A stretch of DNA of 64,000 bases from Pseudomonas sp. dw_612 (GCF_018449725.1 NZ_JAAVVC010000020.1:79179-143178), one strand, 5' to 3'; positions 24,378 to 33,084 are shown, numbered from the stretch's first letter. Notes: generated by a model from the sequence alone, not told the origin. A program made the numbers and translations.

Positions 24378-24402
24378 TTGATAGGTGGGGTGTCAGTTAG
24401 AA

Positions 24403-24898
24403 CCACCCCCTCACCCCAGCCCTCTCCCCAGCGGGGAGAGGGGAAAGGGAGCCGATCGAGGGCTTTTCAAATTTGTGTTCGGCTCGGACTTTCAGGTCGA
24501 TGTAATTCGAATAAGCAACTCGGTCAATCCCCTCTCCCCAGCGGGGAGAGAGGAAAGGGAGCCGATCGAGGGCTTTTCAAATTTGTGTTCGACTCGGACT
24601 TTCAGGTCGATGTAATTCGAATAAGCAACTCGGTCAATCCCCTCTCCCCAGCGGGGAGAGGGGAAAGGGAGCCGATCGAGGGCTTTTCAAATTTGTGTTC
24701 GGCTCGGACTTTCAGGTCGATGTAATTCGAATAAGCAACTCGGTCAATCCCCTCTCCCCAGCGGGGAGAGGGGAAAGGGAGCCGATCGAGGGCTTTTCAA
24801 ATTTGTGTTCGACTCGGACTTTCAGGTCGATGTAATTCGAATAAACAACTCGGTCAGTCCCTTCTCCCCCCTGGGGAGAGGGTTAGGGTGAGGGGTGG
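24403..24898. repeat. MITE-like element with its 110-bp core present four times
   Basis: The ends form an imperfect terminal inverted repeat of about 28 bp (CCACCCCCTCACCCCAGCCC and GGGTTAGGGTGAGGGGTGG). Between them the same 110-bp unit starts at 24431, 24541, 24651 and 24761. Units 1 and 3 read TTCGGCTCGG where units 2 and 4 read TTCGACTCGG, so copies alternate as if a 220-bp dimer was duplicated. The single-copy relative at 40536-40700 is 165 bp, so this 496-bp locus equals one element plus three exact extra cores. The unit is not a multiple of three and does not encode a repeat protein. Confidence 0.9.
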
Positions 24899-24954
24899 CT
24901 CCAAAGCCGAACACCAATCCCCGGACCACCCGTGTGCCGCCATTCACCGGGCAC

Positions 24955-24984
24955 AAAAAAACGCCAGTCTGACTGGCGTTTTTT
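24955..24984. terminator. Bidirectional terminator
   Basis: ACGCCAGTC-T-GACTGGCGT stem flanked by an A-run on the left and a T-run on the right. It ends the PA2169-type gene on the minus strand and can stop transcripts crossing the repeat on the plus strand. Confidence 0.85.
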
Positions 24985-25001
24985 ATGACAGCGACAAACG
25001 C

Positions 25002-25469
25002 TTAAGAACGAGCACGCGCCTGGTTACGCAGGGCTTTTACCTGGTCGTGGTTGCGTTGCACACCATGGTATTGGCGTTCAACCAGGTCACGAATGCCCAC
25101 CAGGTTGTGCTTGTTGATTTTTTCCAGCGCTTCCTTGTACGCCTTCAACGCGTGGTCTTCACCGCGTTCAGCTTCGTTCAGCACGGCTTCTTCATCCTTG
25201 CCGGTGAACATCGCTTTCACATCAACCCAACGACGATGCAGATCGCCGCTGACGCTGGTGGAGGTTTCCGGATCGCCGCCCAGGGAACGAACCGCAGACT
25301 GAAGTTCAGCAGCGGCGGTGGCGCAATCGGCAGAACGGGTGACAAACAGGGTTTTCAGTTCTGGATGCTTGATGTCTTCAGCGCAAGTCTTGAACCCTTC
25401 CTGACCGTCTTTGCTGGTTTCGATCAGGTCGTTGAGTACAGAGATGGCTTCTTTATTCACGTCGGTCAT
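25002..25469 (-). CDS. PA2169-family four-helix-bundle protein (DUF2383)
   Basis: Soluble all-helical protein of 155 residues (MTDVNKEAISVLNDLIETSK..., EDIKHPELKTLFVTRSADCA, HHRW-type segment DLHRRWVDVKAMFTGKDEEA, and ERGEDHALKAYKEALEKINK). The pattern of spaced His, Glu and Asp residues is like ferritin-like bundles, and the DUF2383/PA2169 family has this length. It is often induced by stress or in stationary phase in pseudomonads (general knowledge). Its ribosome site is GAGGAA before the ATG at 25469. Monocistronic. Confidence 0.82.
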   Translation of the reverse strand: MTDVNKEAISVLNDLIETSKDGQEGFKTCAEDIKHPELKTLFVTRSADCATAAAELQSAVRSLGGDPETSTSVSGDLHRRWVDVKAMFTGKDEEAVLNEAERGEDHALKAYKEALEKINKHNLVGIRDLVERQYHGVQRNHDQVKALRNQARARS

Positions 25470-25672
25470 TTTCAATTCCTCGCGGGTTGATGAAAGATGC
25501 AATAGCTATTGCAGCCTGCATGCCAGCTTTTAATTGAGTATTTATTCCTTATTTTTCAACAAGTTATTTTTAACACCCCTATCTGTATCCGCTTTATTTG
25601 CATGATCTGTCATTTGGCCTGCATGCAGAATGCCTGTATTTTCGAGGCTGTTTGAATCAAGACGACTGATTG

Positions 25673-25909
25673 ATGAATCCAGAAAAGCTCGAACTGCTGA
25701 TTACCCGCGAAATGCCCTTCGGCAAATACAAGGGCCGCATCATTGCCGACCTGCCCGGCCAGTACCTGAACTGGTTCGCCCGGGAAGGTTTCCCCCACGG
25801 TGAACTGGGCGGTTTGCTCGCGCTGATGCAGGAAATCGACCACAACGGTTTATCGGAACTGCTCGAACCGCTGCGCGCCAAACATGGCAAGCCTGCGCCC
25901 CGCCACTGA
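25673..25909 (+). CDS. DUF3820 / putative quorum-sensing-regulated virulence factor family protein
   Basis: Small protein of 78 residues: MPFGKYKGRIIADLPGQYLN followed by WFAREGFPHGELGGLLALMQ, the hallmark of the DUF3820 family, which has a nucleic-acid-associated fold in some nucleases. The ATG at 25673 is used; the frame can open at a TTG three bases earlier. The aminotransferase starts 16 bp after its stop, so they are likely cotranscribed. The function is not established; the virulence label in databases is weakly founded. Confidence 0.75.
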   Translation: MNPEKLELLITREMPFGKYKGRIIADLPGQYLNWFAREGFPHGELGGLLALMQEIDHNGLSELLEPLRAKHGKPAPRH

Positions 25910-25925
25910 ATTGACTGAGTAGCCC

Positions 25926-27107
25926 ATGCCCGAAAACACCCGCCGCGCCCGTGATGAAGCCTTCTGGCAAACCTTTGCCGACCGTTACGCTGTCGAACCT
26001 GGCCCCATCAATCTGGAGAACGGTTACTTCGGGCGCATGTCGCGCACGGTGGTCGAGGAATACCAGCGCAATATCGAGCTGATCAACCGCAGCAACTCGG
26101 TCCATGTGCGCCAACGCTTCGAGCAGGTCGAAAGCCTGGATATTCGCGCGCAGCTCGCCGAGCTGATGGGCGTGCGTGCGCACTCCGTCGCCCTCACCCG
26201 CAACGCCTCGGACGGCCTGCAATCGCTGATCCGCAACTACAACCGCTTGCAGCCCGGCGATCAGGTGCTGCTGTGCGATCTGGAGTACGACACGGTCAAG
26301 GGCGCCATGCGCTGGCTGGCGCGCCATCGCGGCGTGGAAGTGATCGAGATCGATCACCAGCACCCGGCCACCTATGACAGTTTGCTGGCCACCTACCGCG
26401 AAGCTTTCGTGCGTTATCCACGCCTCAAGCTGATGGCCCTGACCCATGTCACCCACCGCTCGGGCCTGGTGATGCCGGTGCAGGCCATTGCCACGCTCGC
26501 CAAGGAACACGGCGTCGATGTGATCCTCGACGGCGCCCATGCCCTGGGCCAGATCGACTTCAATCTGGAGGCATTGGGCATCGCTTTTGCCGGGTACAAC
26601 CTGCACAAATGGATCGGCGCACCGCTGACCCTGGGGTTCATTTACATCGCGCCCCAGCGTCTGACCGATATCGACCCGGACATGGGCGAGATGCACTTCC
26701 CGATCAACGATATCCGCTCCCGCACGCCCTACAGTACGCCGAACATTCCGGCGTTGATGACCTTGCCGCTCGTGTTCGAGGAACATCAATCCATGGGCGG
26801 TTCCGCCGCCAAGGGCGCACGGCTCGACTACCTGCGCAACCGCTGGGTCAGCGCCGTACGCGACCTGCCGGGCATCGAAATCATGACCCCCGACGATCCC
26901 CGTCTGTATTGCGGCATCACCTCGATGCGCTTTACCCGTCACGCGAATCAACAAACGATGGTCGAGCGGCTGCTCAACGACTACAACCTGTTCACCGTGG
27001 CCCGCAGCGGTGCGGCGTTCGGGCCATGTATCCGCATTACGCCGGGGTTGACCACCACCGCAGCAGACATGGACCGGCTGGTCCGGGCGCTGACCGAACT
27101 GCGCTGA
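25926..27107 (+). CDS. Class V aminotransferase (PLP-dependent)
   Basis: PLP enzyme of 393 residues with the class V/NifS-like fold. TRNASDGLQSLIRNYNRLQPGD is near residue 90 (cofactor phosphate site), the Asp-containing strand is VDVILDGAHALGQIDF, and the Schiff-base lysine is in GYNLHKWIGAPLTLGFIYI. It resembles isopenicillin-N-epimerase-like proteins rather than true cysteine desulfurases, because no Cys-bearing loop is visible. The substrate is unknown. It is next to DUF3820 on the same strand and convergent with the intradiol dioxygenase. Confidence 0.85.
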   Translation: MPENTRRARDEAFWQTFADRYAVEPGPINLENGYFGRMSRTVVEEYQRNIELINRSNSVHVRQRFEQVESLDIRAQLAELMGVRAHSVALTRNASDGLQSLIRNYNRLQPGDQVLLCDLEYDTVKGAMRWLARHRGVEVIEIDHQHPATYDSLLATYREAFVRYPRLKLMALTHVTHRSGLVMPVQAIATLAKEHGVDVILDGAHALGQIDFNLEALGIAFAGYNLHKWIGAPLTLGFIYIAPQRLTDIDPDMGEMHFPINDIRSRTPYSTPNIPALMTLPLVFEEHQSMGGSAAKGARLDYLRNRWVSAVRDLPGIEIMTPDDPRLYCGITSMRFTRHANQQTMVERLLNDYNLFTVARSGAAFGPCIRITPGLTTTAADMDRLVRALTELR

Positions 27108-27116
27108 AACCAGCGC

Positions 27117-27839
27117 TCACACCGTGTACTTGTCGAAGTCCTCGGGTTTGATCTGGGTCGACACCGCAAAGGTGTCGATGCCGATGGTCATGTGCCCGAA
27201 GAAGCCGTCATCCGCGGTGTCGCGACCGATGTGGTGAACCGTCAGGGTCGAGGCTTCACCGCCCATGTTTGTGTAGTAATGGTCTTGATCATTACTCTGC
27301 GGCGACACGGCGCGACCCTGGTATTCCCTGGCGCTCAGCACCGACCGGGAGGCGACCTCGGGGAAATACAGCTGACCGACCCAGGCGACATGTCGCTCCT
27401 CCAGATAATTGTTGCCTCCGGTGATGCGTACCGCCACATGGACGTGCAGCGCACGTCCGGCATAAAACCCCGGATAGATCGTGGTAAACCGCACCACACC
27501 CTTGTTGTCGCTGAATTGCCCGCCGCGCAGATAAGTGTCGTCATCGGTGCGCGCAATCGCGCCAATGTCACCGACAGCGACTTCAAGATCCGGGTTGATC
27601 CGGCTCCAGCCCGAATACGCGCCCCGGGCGTTGCAATGCCAGATATCCACCAGCGCGCCGCTCACCGGTTCGCCGGTCATGGCATCGACAATCGTCAGCC
27701 GCAGCACCAGGGGAATGCCGTCCTGGCCTTCGCTGATGTTGCGTCGGATGAGTTTCGGGTTGCGGAAATAAGGGCCGGCGATTTGTTCCGGGGAGAGCAG
27801 GCATATCGTTTCGGGGGGAGTAGCAGAGGTGTAATCCAT
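27117..27839 (-). CDS. Intradiol ring-cleavage dioxygenase-like protein
   Basis: Non-heme Fe(III) dioxygenase of 240 residues, related to protocatechuate 3,4-dioxygenase. The ligand set is visible: VDIWHCNARGAYSGW (first Tyr), FTTIYPGFYAGRALHVHV (second Tyr and the two His of HxH). The protein begins MDYTSATPPETICLLSPEQI with the family's EGPYF-like segment as AGPYFRNP. No pca genes are nearby and no signal peptide is visible, so it is one of the stand-alone intradiol homologues whose aromatic substrate is unknown. Only one subunit type is encoded here. Confidence 0.82.
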   Translation of the reverse strand: MDYTSATPPETICLLSPEQIAGPYFRNPKLIRRNISEGQDGIPLVLRLTIVDAMTGEPVSGALVDIWHCNARGAYSGWSRINPDLEVAVGDIGAIARTDDDTYLRGGQFSDNKGVVRFTTIYPGFYAGRALHVHVAVRITGGNNYLEERHVAWVGQLYFPEVASRSVLSAREYQGRAVSPQSNDQDHYYTNMGGEASTLTVHHIGRDTADDGFFGHMTIGIDTFAVSTQIKPEDFDKYTV

Positions 27840-27924
27840 GAGGTTCTCTCTTCCATAAGATGCTTCAAGGATAGAGAGAGAAGCCGGGCGGGATGCGGTA
27901 ACTATGTATCGGCAAATGTTTTTG

Positions 27925-28013
27925 TGTAGAAGCGAAGCTTGCTCGCGATGAACGATAACGCAGTTAATCGTTGCACCGCGATGCTGCCATCGCGAGCAAG
28001 CTTTGCCCCTACA
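27925..28013. repeat. REPIN, diverged family I type
   Basis: Arms TGTAGAAGCGAAGCTTGCTC and its approximate inverse, 89 bp as in the main family, but with GATG...CATC instead of GAA...TTC at the arm ends. It is an older or distinct lineage. Confidence 0.7.
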
Positions 28014-28031
28014 GGGGGATTTTTTGCAGGC

Positions 28032-28064
28032 AAAAAAAAACGGTGCACCGACCAAGCGCACCGT
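28032..28064 (-). terminator. Terminator of the zwf-pgl-eda operon
   Basis: ACGGTGC/GCACCGT stem followed on the minus strand by a run of nine T. It lies 42 bp after the eda stop. Confidence 0.85.
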
Positions 28065-28105
28065 AAAGCCGTAGAACACACAACGAAGTGTTTGGTAAAA
28101 GTCGA

Positions 28106-28771
28106 TCAGTCCAGCAGCGCCAAAGCCTCGGCGGTGCATTCCTGAATGCGGGCCCAGTCGCCGTTCTTGATCCACTCCGGATCAAGCATCCAGCTACCGC
28201 CCACGCACATCACGTTTTTCAACGCCATGTAGCTCTTGATATTGGCCGGGCTCACGCCGCCAGTCGGGCAGAATTTGACTTCGCCGAACGGACCGCCAAG
28301 GGCCTTGATCGCCGCAACGCCGCCGCTGACTTCCGCCGGGAACAGCTTGAAGCGGCGATAGCCAAGGCCATAGCCTTCCATGATGCCGGAGGCGTTGCTG
28401 ATGCCGGGCAACAGCGGGATCGGGCTGTCGACACTGGCTTCGAGCAGGTCACGGGTAATGCCCGGGGTGACGATGAACTGCGAACCGGCGCGCTCGGCGG
28501 CGGCGAGCATGCTGCGATCGAGCACAGTGCCGGCACCGGTCACCAGTTCCGGACGCTGCTCGCGCAGGATCTGGATGGCTTTAAGGCCGAACTGCGAACG
28601 CAGGGTCACTTCCAGGGCGGTCAGGCCACCGGCGGCCAGGGCGTCGGCCAGTGGCAGCACGTCCTGTTCGCGAGCGATGGTGATCACCGGCAAAATCCGC
28701 GCCTTGGCGCAGAGGCTGTCGATCAGGGCAACTTTGTCCGCCATGGAAACGGTCGGGGATGTGTTTGTCAT
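28106..28771 (-). CDS. eda: KHG/KDPG aldolase
   Basis: Cleaves 2-keto-3-deoxy-6-phosphogluconate to pyruvate and glyceraldehyde-3-phosphate, the last Entner-Doudoroff step. The 221 residues from MTNTSPTVSM match family length. The catalytic Glu54 is in ALEVTLRS, the phosphate region is GAGTVL, and the Schiff-base lysine is K142 in KLFPAE. The frame can open at 28798, but the ATG at 28771 has AGGA ten bases upstream. It is the third gene of zwf-pgl-eda, with an 17-bp gap from pgl. HexR control is expected from the zwf promoter. Confidence 0.95.
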   Translation of the reverse strand: MTNTSPTVSMADKVALIDSLCAKARILPVITIAREQDVLPLADALAAGGLTALEVTLRSQFGLKAIQILREQRPELVTGAGTVLDRSMLAAAERAGSQFIVTPGITRDLLEASVDSPIPLLPGISNASGIMEGYGLGYRRFKLFPAEVSGGVAAIKALGGPFGEVKFCPTGGVSPANIKSYMALKNVMCVGGSWMLDPEWIKNGDWARIQECTAEALALLD

Positions 28772-28788
28772 AGCGGCTGATCCTTGGC

Positions 28789-29502
28789 TCATGGGCACCA
28801 GTAAATCTCTAACGTAGGTTGCAGAAACGCGCGAATCGGCATGGCGGCGACATCGTCACCGGCCAATGCGGCACTCAAAGTGGTCAGCTTGGACTGACCG
28901 GAAATCGATAGAACGGTGGTCGCGGCCGACGCCAGCAGCGCGCGGCTCATGGTCAGGCGCTGATGCGGCACGGTCGGCGCCAGCATCGGGTAGCAACGGC
29001 GTGTGCCGTCGGCTTTCAAGGCGTCGGCCAGGTTCGGGCTGTTGGGGAACAGCGAGGCGGTGTGACCGTCATCGCCCATGCCCAGGATCAGCACGTCGAT
29101 CGGTGGCAATTCCGCGAGCAAACGGTCGGCTTGCTCCGCTGCCAGCTCAAGGTTGGCGGTGGCGCTGTACAAACTCAGGAACTGAGCCTTGGCCGCCGGA
29201 CCTTGCAGCAGATAACGCTTGAGCAGACCGGCATTGCTGTCGGTGTGTTCCACCGGCACCCAGCGCTCGTCGGCCAGGGTCACGACGACCTTGGACCAGT
29301 CCAGCGTCTGCTTGGCCAAGTGCTGGAAGAACGCCACCGGGCTGCGACCACCGGAGACCACCAGGGTCGCGGTGCCGCGTGCGTCGATCGCCTCGCTCAG
29401 TTGCTTGGCCACATTCAGCGCCAGGCCTTCAGCCAATAGCACCGGGCTCTTGAACTCATGGGCGTTGACGCCCTGAGGCAGTTTCAATTCAGATATCGCC
29501 AT
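28789..29502 (-). CDS. pgl: 6-phosphogluconolactonase
   Basis: Hydrolyses 6-phosphogluconolactone made by Zwf. The 237 residues have the SugarP isomerase-like Pgl core: VSGGRSPVAFFQHLAKQTLD, LADERWVPVEHTDSNAGLLK (substrate Arg/His region), and ILGMGDDGHTASLFPNSP (catalytic Asp/His). Its start overlaps the end of zwf by 14 bp, which implies translational coupling. Cytoplasmic. Second gene of the operon. Confidence 0.95.
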   Translation of the reverse strand: MAISELKLPQGVNAHEFKSPVLLAEGLALNVAKQLSEAIDARGTATLVVSGGRSPVAFFQHLAKQTLDWSKVVVTLADERWVPVEHTDSNAGLLKRYLLQGPAAKAQFLSLYSATANLELAAEQADRLLAELPPIDVLILGMGDDGHTASLFPNSPNLADALKADGTRRCYPMLAPTVPHQRLTMSRALLASAATTVLSISGQSKLTTLSAALAGDDVAAMPIRAFLQPTLEIYWCP

Positions 29503-30958
29503 ACCACGACCTCCCGTCCCGCGTGATCAGTGCAATGGAGCTCATCGGTCCCCAGGACCCCGCCGCGTACGGCTTGGGCGCATCGCCGGATTTTTTCCAC
29601 CCGGCGATCAACTGGTCACACCACTTCCACGCGGCTTCGATTTCATCTTTACGGACAAACAGGTTCTGATTGCCGCGCATCACTTCCAGCAACAACCGCT
29701 CGTAGGCATCGGGAATCCGCGCGCTACGCCAGGTGTCGGAAAAATTCAGCTGCAACGGACCGCTGCGCAGCTGCATGCCCTTGTCCAGGCCTTGTTCTTT
29801 GGTCATCACACGCAGGGAGATGCCTTCGTCCGGTTGCAGGCGGATAATCAGCTTGTTGCTGATTTGCAGGCGCTGCTCCGGCGCGAAAATGTAGTGCGAC
29901 GGCTCCTTGAAGTGGATGACGATCTGCGACAGCTTCTGCGGCATGCGCTTACCGGTTCGCAGGTAAAACGGCACACCGGCCCAGCGCCAGTTGCGGATGT
30001 CGGCACGCAGGGCGACGAAGGTTTCGGTGTCGCTCTGGGTGTTGGAATTCGGCTCTTCCAGGTAGCCCGGCACCGGTTTGCCTTCGCTGTAACCGGCGAT
30101 GTACTGGCCGCGTACAACCTGAGTGGTCAGGCCTTCCGGGCTGATCGGCGCGAGGGCCTTGAGCACTTTGACTTTCTCGTCACGGATGCTGTCGGCGGAC
30201 AGGTCGGCCGGCGGGTCCATGGCGATCAGGCAGAGCAGTTGCAGCAGGTGATTCTGGATCATGTCCCGCAACTGGCCGGCCTTGTCGAAGTAACCCCAGC
30301 GGCCTTCGATCCCGACTTTCTCGGCCACGGTAATTTCGACGTGGGAGATGTAATTCTGGTTCCACTGGGTTTCGAACAGGCTGTTGGCGAAACGCAGGGC
30401 AATCAGGTTCTGGACGGTTTCTTTGCCCAGGTAGTGGTCGATGCGGTAGGTGCGGTTCTCCGGGAAGAACTGCGCCACGGCGTCGTTGACCTTGCGCGAG
30501 GATTCCAGGTCCGAACCGATGGGTTTTTCCAGGACCACGCGGGTGTTTTCCGCCAGACCGACCTTCGACAGGTTCTCGCAGATCGCGCCGTAAACCGCTG
30601 CCGGCGTGGCGAAGTAGGCAATTACACGCTGGACGCTGCCGGCCTGTTCGGCCAGGGCGACGTAGTCTTCAGACTTGAGGAAGTCGACGTGCAGGTAGCT
30701 CAAACGAGCGAGGAAGCGTTCGACCACAGCTTCGTCCAGCTCTTTGGCATCGACGTAGCGGCGCAATTCCGAGGCGATGAACGCCAGGTGCTGTTGCTCG
30801 CTGCCGGGTTCACGGGCCAGGGCGATGATGCGCGAGTCCTCGTGCAACAGGCCGGCGCCGTCCAGTTGATAGAGGGCAGGAAACAGTTTGCGCAAGGCCA
30901 GGTCGCCGAGGGCGCCGAACAAGGCAAAGGTGCACGGTTCAACCGTAATCGAAGGCAT
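29489..30958 (-). CDS. zwf: Glucose-6-phosphate 1-dehydrogenase
   Basis: Oxidises glucose-6-phosphate with NAD(P)+, the entry to the Entner-Doudoroff route in pseudomonads. The 489 residues are full length. The nucleotide motif GALGDLALRKLFPALY is at residues 15-30, and the substrate/active-site signature RIDHYLGKE is near residue 173. It is first of zwf-pgl-eda and divergent from hexR. An AAGAACAA Crc-type motif lies immediately upstream of the start, and a near-consensus HexR box lies about 70 bp upstream. Confidence 0.97.
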   Translation of the reverse strand: MPSITVEPCTFALFGALGDLALRKLFPALYQLDGAGLLHEDSRIIALAREPGSEQQHLAFIASELRRYVDAKELDEAVVERFLARLSYLHVDFLKSEDYVALAEQAGSVQRVIAYFATPAAVYGAICENLSKVGLAENTRVVLEKPIGSDLESSRKVNDAVAQFFPENRTYRIDHYLGKETVQNLIALRFANSLFETQWNQNYISHVEITVAEKVGIEGRWGYFDKAGQLRDMIQNHLLQLLCLIAMDPPADLSADSIRDEKVKVLKALAPISPEGLTTQVVRGQYIAGYSEGKPVPGYLEEPNSNTQSDTETFVALRADIRNWRWAGVPFYLRTGKRMPQKLSQIVIHFKEPSHYIFAPEQRLQISNKLIIRLQPDEGISLRVMTKEQGLDKGMQLRSGPLQLNFSDTWRSARIPDAYERLLLEVMRGNQNLFVRKDEIEAAWKWCDQLIAGWKKSGDAPKPYAAGSWGPMSSIALITRDGRSWYGDI

Positions 30959-30963
30959 GATGT

Positions 30964-30971
30964 TTGTTCTT
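30964..30971 (-). promoter_or_regulatory. Crc/Hfq-type motif before zwf
   Basis: Minus strand AAGAACAA, a match to AANAANAA ending 6 bases before the ATG and overlapping the ribosome-binding region. No clear Shine-Dalgarno is present nearby. Confidence 0.45.
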
Positions 30972-31026
30972 TTATCAAGTTAAGCTACAAATACCTTTTT
31001 TCAAGGCATCACTCAAGGGAAAATGT

Positions 31027-31041
31027 AGTAATAACCACAAC
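31027..31041. promoter_or_regulatory. Candidate HexR operator, zwf-hexR intergenic region
   Basis: TAGT-AATAACC-ACAA, one base from TTGT-N7-ACAA, within an imperfect palindrome (31025-31040, TGTAGTAATAACCACA). It lies between the divergent zwf and hexR genes. Confidence 0.6.
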
Positions 31042-31175
31042 ATTTTCGCAAAATACAGATTCCGAGTGGTGGTCGGTCGGAGCCATCAGTAGGATAGGCC
31101 ACCGTGACGGGCCGCATCAAAGGCCCTTTTTGCATAGCAGAGCGCGTCTTTGCGCTGCTGACTCAAGGAACATCT

Positions 31176-32045
31176 ATGGACCGCGTGCGAAATTTACTGG
31201 AACAAATCCAGAATCGCCTTGAAGACCTGAACAAGGCCGAACGCAAAGTCGCCGAAGTGATCCTGCTCAACCCACAGCAGGCCACCCGGTTCAGCATCGC
31301 CGCCCTCGCCCAGGCCTCCAAGGTCAGCGAGCCGACGGTCAACCGTTTCTGCCGTTCATTCGGTGTCAGCGGTTACCCCGAACTCAAACTGCAACTGGCC
31401 CAGAGTCTGGCCAGTGGCGCGGCGTATGTCAGCCGTGCGGTGGAGGCCGATGACAATCCGGAAGCCTACACCCAGAAGATCTTCGGCAGTGCCATCGCGT
31501 CCCTGGACAGCGCTTGCCAGGCACTGGACCCGAATTTGATCAGCCGCGCCGTCGATCTGTTGATCCAGGCCCGGCAGATTCACTTCTTCGGCCTCGGCGC
31601 CTCGGCGCCGGTGGCGCTGGATGCGCAGCACAAGTTCTTCCGTTTCAACCTGGCGGTCACCGCCCACGCCGACGTGCTGATGCAGCGCATGATTGCCTCG
31701 GTGGCGCACACCGGTGAGTTGTTCGTGATCATTTCCTACACCGGCCGCACCCGCGAACTGGTGGAAGTGGCGCGCATCGCCCGGGAGAACGGCGCTTCGG
31801 TGCTGGGTTTGACCGCCGAGAATTCGCCACTGGCCAAGGCCAGTACGTTGAGCCTGAACATTCCGCTGCCGGAAGACACCGACATCTATATGCCGATGAC
31901 TTCGCGGATTATTCAGTTGACGGTGCTGGATGTATTGGCGACGGGCATGACCTTGCGTCGCGGGGTGGATTTCCAGCCGCATTTGCGCAAGATCAAAGAG
32001 AGCTTGAATGCGAGCCGGTATCCGGTGGGTGACGAGTTTAATTAG
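31176..32045 (+). CDS. hexR: HexR, RpiR-family repressor of glucose metabolism
   Basis: Transcriptional repressor of 289 residues. An N-terminal RpiR-type helix-turn-helix (SIAALAQASKVSEPTVNRFC, about 38-57) is followed by a SIS phosphosugar-binding domain (HFFGLGASAPVALDAQHKFF; ISYTGRTRELVEVARIAREN). In Pseudomonas it is released from DNA by KDPG, the substrate of Eda. AAGGAA precedes the ATG at 31176; upstream in-frame starts extend into the promoter. It is divergent from zwf. Matching TTGT-N7-ACAA boxes occur at zwf, edd and gap in this window, so the regulon is largely local. Confidence 0.95.
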   Translation: MDRVRNLLEQIQNRLEDLNKAERKVAEVILLNPQQATRFSIAALAQASKVSEPTVNRFCRSFGVSGYPELKLQLAQSLASGAAYVSRAVEADDNPEAYTQKIFGSAIASLDSACQALDPNLISRAVDLLIQARQIHFFGLGASAPVALDAQHKFFRFNLAVTAHADVLMQRMIASVAHTGELFVIISYTGRTRELVEVARIARENGASVLGLTAENSPLAKASTLSLNIPLPEDTDIYMPMTSRIIQLTVLDVLATGMTLRRGVDFQPHLRKIKESLNASRYPVGDEFN

Positions 32046-32060
32046 GGCGCCTCGCCCGGA

Positions 32061-32150
32061 AAAGATCGCAGCCTCGTTTCACTCGACAGCTCCTACAGGT
32101 GTACGCCGATACATTGTTGGAGCTGCCGAAGGCTGCGATCTTTTGATCTT
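32061..32150. repeat. REP pair, family II, outward arrangement
   Basis: AAAGATCGCAGCC... then GGAGCTGCCGAAGGCTGCGA. The left arm carries an insertion-like change (CTCGTTTCACTCGACAG). Lies between the convergent hexR and mutarotase genes. Confidence 0.75.
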
Positions 32151-32152
32151 TC

Positions 32153-33007
32153 TTACACCCCAACCCGCGCCTGCAAACTCAAATGCGCCCTCTCCCCCGG
32201 CGCCAGACTCAAACTGTCGGTGCCGCCGCTCGCCGCTTCCACGCAGACAAACTCCAACACCTCATTCCAGCTCACCCCCAACAACGGCCGTGACCCCGGA
32301 TGCCAGACCACCGTGTCGGCATCGTCGCCGGTATCGATGCACAATTCCCGCTGCCAGGCGTGGTCCTTGAGCTGCAATTCGCCGTCATGCTGGAACACCC
32401 GCTGACAGCCGCCATCGACCCGCAGCTCGCCTTCCTGCTGGCACACCTGACGACTCAACTGATCGTAACCTTGCGCACCGTCGAGCCCAGACAGCGCTAT
32501 CTCACTGACGTCACCAATACGCCAATAGGCATGCAACGCCTGGCTCAATTGGCACGGTAAGGTGTCTTGATGCTCGGTGCTCAGGCGCAAATCCATGCGC
32601 TCGCCCAAGTGTGCGTGCAGGTCAACGGTCCAGTCACACAGCTGCAATTGCCAGTGCAAGCGCACGCCATCGTCGTCAGTGCTGCTGTCGAGCAACTTCC
32701 AGTCGAGCAGTCGCGCCCAGCCATGGGACGGCCAGGCGTTTTCGCTCGGATGCCGGCCAAACCACGGCCAGCACACCGGCACGCCGCCACGAATGGCCCC
32801 CACGTGCGGCCACTTCGCCGCGCACCACAACCAGGGCTTCTGCCCCGCTGGCTGAAAGTGCAACAACTGCGCGCCCTGGCGACTGAACACCGCTTGGCAC
32901 AGCGGATGATCGATCACCAGCACGTCGCGCATCTGATAGCGCTCCCACGCAAACACCGGACGTTCGCGCAAGGATTTGAAGAAGCGTTGTAGCGGATGCT
33001 CATGCAT
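32153..33007 (-). CDS. D-hexose-6-phosphate mutarotase (YeaD-type aldose epimerase family)
   Basis: Interconverts alpha and beta anomers of hexose-6-phosphates in the cytoplasm. The 284 residues follow the galactose-mutarotase-like beta-sandwich: QGAQLLHFQPAGQKPWLWC, GGVPVCWPWFGRHPSENAWP (with the conserved PWFG and HG residues), SHGWARLLDWKLL and a late DTVVWHPGSRPLLGVSWNEV. It follows oprB on the same strand, 115 bp downstream across a terminator. Supplying the correct glucose-6-phosphate anomer for Zwf fits the locus. Confidence 0.88.
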   Translation of the reverse strand: MHEHPLQRFFKSLRERPVFAWERYQMRDVLVIDHPLCQAVFSRQGAQLLHFQPAGQKPWLWCAAKWPHVGAIRGGVPVCWPWFGRHPSENAWPSHGWARLLDWKLLDSSTDDDGVRLHWQLQLCDWTVDLHAHLGERMDLRLSTEHQDTLPCQLSQALHAYWRIGDVSEIALSGLDGAQGYDQLSRQVCQQEGELRVDGGCQRVFQHDGELQLKDHAWQRELCIDTGDDADTVVWHPGSRPLLGVSWNEVLEFVCVEAASGGTDSLSLAPGERAHLSLQARVGV

Positions 33008-33054
33008 GTGCCACGGTCCTGAAAATCATCTGTTGCCCGGGGTGCGCCGCCCCC

Positions 33055-33084
33055 AAAAAAAAGCGGATAGCCTTGGCCATCCGC
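33055..33084 (-). terminator. Terminator downstream of oprB
   Basis: GCGGAT-A-GCC / GGC-C-ATCCGC stem with a two-base loop and one internal mismatch, followed on the minus strand by eight T. Confidence 0.8.

Noticed and set aside
24378..24725. Open frames with a repeated PLSPAGRGE-like peptide
   Set aside because: They come from reading the 110-bp tandem repeat; the unit is not a multiple of three, so the peptide repeats appear in shifting frames and no ribosome site exists.
24431..24870. CRISPR-like appearance of regular repeats
   Set aside because: The repeats are contiguous 110-bp units with no unique spacers and no cas genes nearby.
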